From a virus, in IMG/VR virus record IMGVR_UViG_3300020472_000112, positions 1 through 30,800 of that record: DNA of 30,800 nucleotides. One strand, written 5' to 3'. Numbering within the stretch: the stretch's first letter is position 1; each line of letters opens with the position of its first letter. This document shows positions 24,601-30,800 of the stretch, piece by piece. A program made the translations under genes and the position numbers. The notes beneath the pieces are model-generated. The model was given only the letters and a program-made list of their open reading frames with translations, had not been told where the DNA came from and made no database searches.

Positions 24601-27600
24601 CATTACTCAACTTTACCCTACAGTTGATAAGGATAATGCAACTAATGACCCTCAACAATCAGTAACTGCTGCTTCTAACAGTCTTATTGGTAAGGTTGTT
24701 GTTAATGATCCTTTGAATAGTATTACAAAAGAAACAGCAATTAACTATCTAAGAGACAATAGAGTTGGATATGCGGTTACCTTTGCAGAGAGTAAGCATT
24801 CTGGTATAACAACTGTATTCTCTGACACTAATCATAGTTTAAACGGTGTTACCAATGTTTCCATCACTGCACAAGGTGCTGGATATTCACCATCATCTGG
24901 TGTTGGAACTGAATATTATAATGTAAATTTAGTTGGTACTAATATTGTTGGTGATTCAGCAACTGCAAATGTTATAGTAAGTACTGCTGGAACAATTACT
25001 GCGGTTCAGATTGTAGACGGTGGTTCTGCATTTGGTATTGGTAATACAATGGTTGTTTCTGTGCCTGGTCTAACTGGTGTTACGGCAAATTCTATTGTTC
25101 AGGTGACAGGTATTAGTAATAATATTGGTGATGTTGTTCAAGTTATGGGTGTTGGTACTCTTGATGATAGAAATAATGGATATGATGGTGCGTATAAGAT
25201 AACAAGTATACCAAGTGCTAAGTCAATTACTTATACAAATGTTCCAGTAGGGCAAACTACAGGATCTAATGTTGGTATCTACACTGGACCTGTAGGTGTA
25301 ACAACTGGTATTTTCTTTGTTACTGATGAATCAGTTGGATTCTCAAATATAGTTGGTGTTGCTAACACTTCAGTTGCTGGTATTGTTACTGTTACGACTA
25401 ATAAGGCTCACGGTTTATCTGTAGGTAATAGGATTCAGATTGCTGGTCTTGTGGGAACTGCAGCAACCGTTTATAATGGATATAATTTTATTGTTAAGGA
25501 AAAGGTTGGACTAACTACATTTACATTTAATTCTACCATCGGTATTCCTACAACTGGAGAAACTGGTGGAGAAGTCTATAAACTTGGTCTTCAATCATAT
25601 GGACAAAGTGATTCACTAGAACTAGAAAATATTTCTGAGAATCTAATACCTCTAACTTCAGGTATTAGTACCACAATGTCTGCTGGTATCAATACTGCTA
25701 ACACTAATACTACTTTATCACTAAGCAGTTATGTTGGAATGAGCACTGGTGATTTCTTGCAGGTTGATAATGAAGTAATGAGAATTAAGAGTAAGTCTCT
25801 TGCGAATGGTAATGATGTAACTGTTATTCGAGGTGTATTAGGAACCAAGTCTGTTTCTCATGAGAATGGATCAGTTGTTAGAAATATTAAAGTAGTTCCA
25901 TCAGAGACTCATAGATTCTCTAGTGTTCGTGCTTCTGGTCACACATTCGAGTATGTTGGTTATGGGCCAGGTAACTACTCAACTGCATTACCACAAAAAC
26001 AAACAAGAGCATTAACTGTTGAAGAAGAAATACTATCTAATTCTAAGGAAGAGAATGGTGGTGTTGTATTTTACTCTGGTATGAATGATCGTGGTGATTT
26101 CTTTACTGGAGAAAGAGCAACTGCAAGAGAGAATTTCCTTGGAGAACTTACAGATGATTCAGCAACAGCAACATTTGATGATGTTTATATAAGAAATACA
26201 TTACGTGTTGGTGGTGGTCCTAATCGTAACTTACCATCTGAGTTTAGTGGTCCTGTTAACTTTACTAATAAGTTAACATCTACTTCATTGGAAGGTATTG
26301 AAGCACTTAAGATAGCAATTAAGGGAACCGCACTCAATAATCCATACTTTGTAGTTGGTCCAGAAGCAAACCCTTCATTTGTCATTAACAAAGCAAGTCA
26401 GTTTGTTGGTATTAAGACTGCAACACCTGCATACGAGTTGGATGTTAATGGATCAATTCGTGCTAATGTTTATGAGAACTTTAAATTAAGTGATTTACCT
26501 GTAGGTGTTGATGAAGAAGTTACTTTCGGTAGAAATAAAGTTCTTAAAGTTAATAATGCTGGAACAGGTTATGAACTAGTTGACCCACATGAATTGGATG
26601 CATATAGATTAAGAAGTTATAATATTAGTAATGATGGTTCCGTCTATTCAGGTATGGGAGCAATTGTTGATAGTAAATTGACAATTAGTGGTATATCAAC
26701 TGCTAAATTTAATATTGGTGAAAGAGTTAAGATGTTTGGTGTTACCAAATCTTCTGATAGCGTAACTGTTTCTGATCCTATAGTTGGAAGTACTGTTAAT
26801 ATTACACAGGTTCCGACAGCTGGTGCTGATACCACAATGACATATTATTACTGGCAAGCACAGTATCATTATAGAAATGGTAAGGTTGGTATTTCTTCTC
26901 AGATTTCTCCGACAGGAAATTATTCTGGAGGTGCAACTGCAGCAAGAGCAGGAGTTGCTAACACTACTTTAGATAATTTCAATGATGTAAATCATAATGT
27001 TCTTAATCTAAGTAGATCGGATGCTAATCATGGTCTTTTAATCTATCGTCAAAATTATACTGGTTCGGGAACTGCATCAAATGCAGATCGTGGCCAAGCA
27101 AAATTGATTGCTGTTTTGGGACAAAAGGAATTGGGTTCTGATACTGCTAATATTTCATGGAAAGATTATGGAGTTTATGAGCAAACAGAATGGTCTGCTA
27201 AAGGAACTGTTAATGAATTTGTTGGATTCCATACAAGTACTGTTGCAAGCAATCAAATTCACTTCCCATGTATTGGTACAGAAGGACAAAGAAGAGGATG
27301 GGATATTGATTCAGTTACTGCAATAGGATCTAATTCTATTACTGTAAGTGGTAATTATCTACTTAATGGTGTAGTTGGATTTGGAACTACTGCAGTTGTT
27401 AAAGTGGTTCATGAGAATACTAAATCACTTACTGAAGCAATTGCTGATACTGTTGCATCGGGTGGTAATTATCTAGATCTTCCTAGTGGAACATACTTAT
27501 CAAATCAGATTGTAATTCCTACAAACTTTACTCTTACTGGTGAAGGTAAGAATACATTCTTGAAGCAACAATATTATGCAACTGATGCTACAGATCTAGG

Positions 27601-28840
27601 TAGTTCTGGTGGAACTACATTACCTTTTGATGGAACCTTTATTGGTATTGGTACAACACTTGGTAAGGATGTTACAATATCCAATTTAACGATTGATGGT
27701 AACGGTAGTAATAACCTTACATTTGTACAAGATGTAGACAATTATCTTGTTTATATGAGATATATTGATTCTGCACTATTCAAGGATATTGAAATTAGAA
27801 ATAGTCCAGGTAGTGGATTATACCTTAGAGATTCTAATAGAGTTTCGGTAGAAAATTCTACTTTTGTTGATGGTGGTCAAACTGATAGGTTCCCATTCCA
27901 ACCATTGGATGCTCAGAATTCTACTGTTATTAGAATTAATGATAACTTATTTGAGAACTATCCTGGCCCTGTTGATGTGTCAGTAACTGAGATTGTTTCT
28001 ACTGGTGGTAATATTATTAGAAATTGTGGTAGTGGTTTAGAATCTTATGCAACTGGTAAGATTACTACACAGAATAATATTATTCTTGGACCATCTGATG
28101 AATGGATTCCATCTCCAGATATCTACGATAGTGATTGGGATTCAATCAATATGACTATTAAAGCAGGTCAGAGTTTTGAAGGACCAGAGTTATTATACTT
28201 GGAGGATGGTGAACCTAAGAATATTAGCGAATCTAAGGTTACAATTGTTGCTGGAATCGGTACAATGATTGGATTGTATAGCACAACTACTGCAACAACT
28301 CTTGGATCTAAGTTTATCGACTTTAATATTTTGACTCCAAATACTGAACCAGATGGAACAGGTAGAGACAATGGTTACATTCAACTTAATATGAATGCAA
28401 CAGATACAGCAACTCTTGCTGGATCAGCAACATCTGCTTTAGGGTATGAGATTGTTGGTACTGGTTTCTTAGATCAACCAGCAGGATTCGGAACTTACAT
28501 TGGTATTTCTACTGGATTCTGGGCAAATAATGACACAGAACCTGCAGTTGGTACTGCTTGTACTCAGTATGTTGTTACCCTAACCACTCCTGCACAGTTT
28601 AGTGGAATTTGCACAGGAGATATCGTTAAATTACCAGGACATCAAATGAGTCCAAACGTAAGTTCGACAGAACTAACAGTTCAGAAGAAATGGGATGTAA
28701 ATAGTATTACTAAGAGAGTAGTATTGACTACACCTAACCCACCAAACTCTTATACTTCTATAAGTAATGGAGTGGATAAGGGATATATATCTATAAGGAA
28801 AGTATTCACCATCGCCAAAGGAAGAGTCGGAGTAGAGTAA
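21683..28840 (+). CDS. giant multidomain beta-helical virion structural protein
   Basis: A 2385-aa protein, the largest in the window. Residues 1-150 (NILYVNPSDLDSTDSFDNKG, then RPFKTIQRALLEAARFA, ILLYPGEHIIDNRPG) look like a beta-helix start common in cyanophage structural proteins. Repeated modules of the form HGL-x-x-G-D-x-V-x-I occur at His303, His847 and His1243, with a related THNFFTGESV at His641. A VGIKTATPAYELDVNGSIR fibre motif lies near 1575. Residues about 1905-2140 form a pectate-lyase-type beta-helix (LDLPSGTYLSNQIVIP, FTLTGEGKNTFL, ISNLTIDGNG, FKDIEIRNSPGSGLYLR, VENSTFVDGG). A baseplate-linked fibre or receptor protein, possibly binding or cutting polysaccharide, is likely. The exact counterpart in T4 is not clear. 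Confidence 0.82.
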   Translation: MPLSRLENFLINTDGNILYVNPSDLDSTDSFDNKGNSLTRPFKTIQRALLEAARFAYQSGQNNDRFDRTTILLYPGEHIIDNRPGLSIAEDSGVKYYDVTGSVESTSATYLDLSNSTIFDLNNSDNILAKFNSVHGGVIVPKGTSIVGLDLRKTKVRPLYVPNPDVDDSNVARSAIFRVTGGCYFWQFSIFDANQAVYYSKNFNEKRNPAISHHKLTAFEYADGLNKEDLTGTSDLQQYYYKLMNAYGANTGNRTIPNFPTFKDFEPNTSEFKIVGDLRSDDNTIQSLTSSGTVATVTTINAHGLTVDDPVRIAGISSTLYEGSYRVSGISSERQFSYVLLDDASDDVINPTSSSKVVIEADNVTGASPYIFNCSLRSAYGMCGMHCDGSKATGFKSMVVAQFTGIGLQKDDNAFVIYNKTTGDYDTSATVGSGVKKPLYINQDATYRTRYKNYHIKATNDAVIQAVSTFAIGFANHFVSESGGEQSITNSNSNFGAKALISHGFRKNSFDRDDTGYVTHIVPPKDIENTEINVIWRLLNPSLMAQNIGAGGTSKLYIDGATDKDNPPNNITNGFRVGSQKGEKVYLDTLAGGANVTYESPILMTAPSGEGPSAEKRFNVARTATHTNNITSNQLTLVGTHNFFTGESVRVYSDDGRVPDGLENGKLYYVVSTGASTIKLATTFNNALATTPVVTISNQKGGVLSLVSRVTDKLPGEFGHPIQWDTGKSNWYITGTDTTTTNSIYQGIVGFSTDIASNNSSLYVRRVPETRALSDRIYKLRYVIPSSYTDTIAKKPEKNYVLQESKSVGEEPTIQNVISNRNPRIISGISTDTANAYQANVVSETPHGLSIGDKVRIKNVKSSTNTTGVQDEGYNGYYSVTKVTSTRGFSYISSNLGGTFDDNIRNLRVAGGQGSSLPAFERNEYDTTYTIQEVDTLQDYVSGSQDGIYYLTCLLGNVKPTVSEYSNLKFKQNITQLYPTVDKDNATNDPQQSVTAASNSLIGKVVVNDPLNSITKETAINYLRDNRVGYAVTFAESKHSGITTVFSDTNHSLNGVTNVSITAQGAGYSPSSGVGTEYYNVNLVGTNIVGDSATANVIVSTAGTITAVQIVDGGSAFGIGNTMVVSVPGLTGVTANSIVQVTGISNNIGDVVQVMGVGTLDDRNNGYDGAYKITSIPSAKSITYTNVPVGQTTGSNVGIYTGPVGVTTGIFFVTDESVGFSNIVGVANTSVAGIVTVTTNKAHGLSVGNRIQIAGLVGTAATVYNGYNFIVKEKVGLTTFTFNSTIGIPTTGETGGEVYKLGLQSYGQSDSLELENISENLIPLTSGISTTMSAGINTANTNTTLSLSSYVGMSTGDFLQVDNEVMRIKSKSLANGNDVTVIRGVLGTKSVSHENGSVVRNIKVVPSETHRFSSVRASGHTFEYVGYGPGNYSTALPQKQTRALTVEEEILSNSKEENGGVVFYSGMNDRGDFFTGERATARENFLGELTDDSATATFDDVYIRNTLRVGGGPNRNLPSEFSGPVNFTNKLTSTSLEGIEALKIAIKGTALNNPYFVVGPEANPSFVINKASQFVGIKTATPAYELDVNGSIRANVYENFKLSDLPVGVDEEVTFGRNKVLKVNNAGTGYELVDPHELDAYRLRSYNISNDGSVYSGMGAIVDSKLTISGISTAKFNIGERVKMFGVTKSSDSVTVSDPIVGSTVNITQVPTAGADTTMTYYYWQAQYHYRNGKVGISSQISPTGNYSGGATAARAGVANTTLDNFNDVNHNVLNLSRSDANHGLLIYRQNYTGSGTASNADRGQAKLIAVLGQKELGSDTANISWKDYGVYEQTEWSAKGTVNEFVGFHTSTVASNQIHFPCIGTEGQRRGWDIDSVTAIGSNSITVSGNYLLNGVVGFGTTAVVKVVHENTKSLTEAIADTVASGGNYLDLPSGTYLSNQIVIPTNFTLTGEGKNTFLKQQYYATDATDLGSSGGTTLPFDGTFIGIGTTLGKDVTISNLTIDGNGSNNLTFVQDVDNYLVYMRYIDSALFKDIEIRNSPGSGLYLRDSNRVSVENSTFVDGGQTDRFPFQPLDAQNSTVIRINDNLFENYPGPVDVSVTEIVSTGGNIIRNCGSGLESYATGKITTQNNIILGPSDEWIPSPDIYDSDWDSINMTIKAGQSFEGPELLYLEDGEPKNISESKVTIVAGIGTMIGLYSTTTATTLGSKFIDFNILTPNTEPDGTGRDNGYIQLNMNATDTATLAGSATSALGYEIVGTGFLDQPAGFGTYIGISTGFWANNDTEPAVGTACTQYVVTLTTPAQFSGICTGDIVKLPGHQMSPNVSSTELTVQKKWDVNSITKRVVLTTPNPPNSYTSISNGVDKGYISIRKVFTIAKGRVGVE

Positions 28841-28842
28841 AC

Positions 28843-30800
28843 ATGGCAGACAACACTAATGTTAATAATAATGCGGCTGTCACAGTCGTAGGTAGAACTG
28901 CTCCAGTTCCTCCTGGTCAACAGAAAGCGGAGAAATCCATTCCTGTTGTTATTGCGAGTGATCAGTCAACTATTCCTGTTGCGGAACAGAATAAAGTTGC
29001 ATCTGAAGTTGCATTATCACTTTTAGGTATACCAAGATCAGAAGTTGCTCTTGGTATTTTTGCTGATGTTAATACTTACGATGTAAACCCTTCGGAATGG
29101 ACTTCGACTCCTGAACAGTTTGCAACAGTTGATACTTCGACTGGTAAGTATGCTGGTATTACTCAAGATATGGGATGGGGTTTGACTCACGTTCCAGAAG
29201 AGTCTGGTGCGCTTTTAGAAGCACCTTCCGATGAACATGCTGTCCTAACTTCAAAACGTTTCTTCAGGTATCAGCCTGGTCGTGTTTCTGCTGCTACATT
29301 TGGTGTTAAAACTACTATACAGAATGTTCAATCTACTGATAGTAATGTTGTAGATACTTCAGATATTGGATCATCAATTAAAAACCCATGTGTTCGTAAG
29401 TATGGTATATTCGATAACTATGATGGATATTATTGGGAAACAAGAAATAATGGTCAAGGAGATAATTTTAGCGTAGTAAGAAGAACACAATCAGTTTTAT
29501 TTAAAAATCCAGTTGAATTTTCAAATACTGCAAATCCTGGACAAACAGCAGATTATGGAGCAACTAATCCATTAGATTTACTAGCACCAAGAGGATCAGA
29601 ATCTGATGGTACTCAGAATGTTGGTAGTGGTGTTACTGGTAAGACAGTTTCGTATGAAAACGTAAAACTTGGTGATCTCTGCATTTATAGAGACAACTTA
29701 ATGCTCACTCATGCAGGTTGTTATGATACCTCACTTTTGCAAGAGAAAGTAGAAGTAGGTATCACATCAACCTTTGATAATGTACTTTATTCTAGTGTTG
29801 GTCTTGGTGTAAGTGTTCATAGTGCTGATTATGACATTGATACTGGATTGATGACAGTATATACTCATGGTGTTCATGGGTTTGGTGAAGGTAAGTACTT
29901 AACCTTGGGCGGTATTGGCATGACATGTCAGTACAGTTATACTGGTGGTAGTCTTAATGGTATAGGAATTAAGACATATCCAAATAGAACATATGGATAT
30001 AATGTTCAGACAGTAGGTACAACAACTTCATTCATAGTTAATGTTGGTGTTTCAACTGTTCCTACATTCTATCATTCTGGTGGACATGCTATTGGACTTT
30101 CTACTAACCAGTATGTAAGTTATTCTAAGAAGAGTAATGATAATGTTCTTACTGGATTGGCTGATGATAACATCTATAAAGTTTCAGAAGTTACTTATGA
30201 TTATCCAACTGGAGTTACTTCAGTAAGACTTAAGACTCTTAATACTGGTTCTGGAGAAAATAATCTTACTGGGATAACAGATGTAAATGCTGCTACAATG
30301 GTAACTGGGCATACATTAATTACTCCTGTTCCATTCATACAACCAACTGCTAACAATGTGTTAGGAAACAGTACTCAGATGTACAATACTGTTAAACCAT
30401 CTGGTATGTTCCCATACATGTATGAATCTTCTGATGGATCACAGGAAGGTTATGTTAATACAAGTTTACCTGTTGGATCTACTTCGACAATTAAAGGACA
30501 AATTCTTGCACTCAATACTTTCTATAGGGATTGGGTCAATCAAAATATCAAGAAAGAATATTGGAATGTTTATGAGTATCGTATTCCACGTTCACGATTT
30601 AGTGGTGATAGATTAGACGGATCAACTGCTGAACTACTTTACAGTGATGTTTCTGCAGACAAGAGAGCAGGTTCAAATGTTATTGATGAGTCAACTGGTG
30701 AGGAGAAGGAAGATACCAGTTTATGGAACCTTGAATTCGATAAGGTTACCATGTACAAGATCGAATTCTCATGGTATGGTGCTGTTGGTGCTCTATTCCT
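28843..30800 (+). CDS. virion structural protein, cut by the window end
   Basis: An open frame of 652 codons from ATG 28843 to the window edge with no stop, three bases after the preceding gene, so it is cotranscribed. The N-terminus is MADNTNVNNNAAVTVVGRTA followed by SIPVVIASDQSTIPV. Later come MGWGLTHVPEESGALLEAPS, RFFRYQPGRVSAATFGVKTT and, near the edge, YRIPRSRFSGDRLDG and TMYKIEFSWYGAVGALF. These beta-rich aromatic segments resemble structural proteins I associate with cyanophages, encoded beside the very large fibre-like gene. There is no enzyme motif. It is probably baseplate- or fibre-associated; the T4 equivalent is unknown and the C-terminus is missing. Confidence 0.85.
   Translation, partial: MADNTNVNNNAAVTVVGRTAPVPPGQQKAEKSIPVVIASDQSTIPVAEQNKVASEVALSLLGIPRSEVALGIFADVNTYDVNPSEWTSTPEQFATVDTSTGKYAGITQDMGWGLTHVPEESGALLEAPSDEHAVLTSKRFFRYQPGRVSAATFGVKTTIQNVQSTDSNVVDTSDIGSSIKNPCVRKYGIFDNYDGYYWETRNNGQGDNFSVVRRTQSVLFKNPVEFSNTANPGQTADYGATNPLDLLAPRGSESDGTQNVGSGVTGKTVSYENVKLGDLCIYRDNLMLTHAGCYDTSLLQEKVEVGITSTFDNVLYSSVGLGVSVHSADYDIDTGLMTVYTHGVHGFGEGKYLTLGGIGMTCQYSYTGGSLNGIGIKTYPNRTYGYNVQTVGTTTSFIVNVGVSTVPTFYHSGGHAIGLSTNQYVSYSKKSNDNVLTGLADDNIYKVSEVTYDYPTGVTSVRLKTLNTGSGENNLTGITDVNAATMVTGHTLITPVPFIQPTANNVLGNSTQMYNTVKPSGMFPYMYESSDGSQEGYVNTSLPVGSTSTIKGQILALNTFYRDWVNQNIKKEYWNVYEYRIPRSRFSGDRLDGSTAELLYSDVSADKRAGSNVIDESTGEEKEDTSLWNLEFDKVTMYKIEFSWYGAVGALF

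Noticed and set aside
27108-27326. 72-aa plus-strand ORF inside the giant gene
   Set aside because: An out-of-frame reading within a continuous 2385-codon gene, without a ribosome site.
1-30800. CRISPR arrays, insertion sequences, integrase or attachment sites
   Set aside because: No spaced direct repeats, transposase or integrase motifs, or terminal inverted repeats were seen; the window looks purely lytic structural.

Overview
The window reads as the late structural module of a contractile-tailed, T4-like phage of the marine cyanophage type (Kyanoviridae-like). The DNA is AT-rich and densely packed, almost every gene is on the plus strand, and many gene junctions are TAATG or ATGA overlaps. 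The set of T4 core homologues (gp32, gp53, gp48, gp4, gp54-like, gp26, gp51, gp27, gp5) combined with very large fibre-like ORFs is the cyanophage pattern. No host metabolic genes (such as psbA or talC) lie in this window, so the host assignment is inference from family resemblance only.

Layout. 1-216: a GC-richer, gene-poor leader with a foldable RNA-like segment just upstream of gp32. 217-1125: gp32, closed by a strong intrinsic terminator. 1156-4268 (minus strand): a tightly coupled operon transcribed as gp4, an unknown 177-aa protein, gp48 and gp53. 4302-5036: a tail-tube/gp54-type protein. 5065-5969: gp26 and gp51, which look joined by a programmed -1 frameshift (upstream SD-like sequence, T_TTT_TTC heptamer and downstream stem-loop). 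This makes them the likely equivalents of the lambda G/GT tail chaperones. 5970-8344: two proteins with hydrophobic segments in the tape-measure position. 8344-12806: the hub and spike: gp27, a His/Asp-rich small protein, a gp5-like protein that keeps the OB domain but shows no lysozyme, and a separate beta-helical needle-like protein. 12816-14458: two further structural proteins of unknown role. 14455-14679: a near-consensus sigma70-type promoter with a 57-aa ORF.

14714-21540 is a host-recognition cassette: a fibre protein, a complete subtilisin-like protease (D/H/N/S all present) ending in a fibre-type motif, a fibre with a YadA-like repeat head and an S74 intramolecular chaperone, and a 2-oxoglutarate/Fe(II) oxygenase-like protein. 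A terminator and an ATAAATA late-promoter-like motif separate this from 21683-28840, a 2385-aa multidomain beta-rich protein with a pectate-lyase-like beta-helix. A last structural gene (28843 to the end) runs off the window.

Together the genes would build the baseplate hub and wedge, set tail length, and form the adhesion and penetration apparatus. The most noteworthy items are the gp26-gp51 frameshift signal, the tail-cluster subtilase, the structured element before gp32, and the sigma70-like promoter with its small ORF inside late genes.
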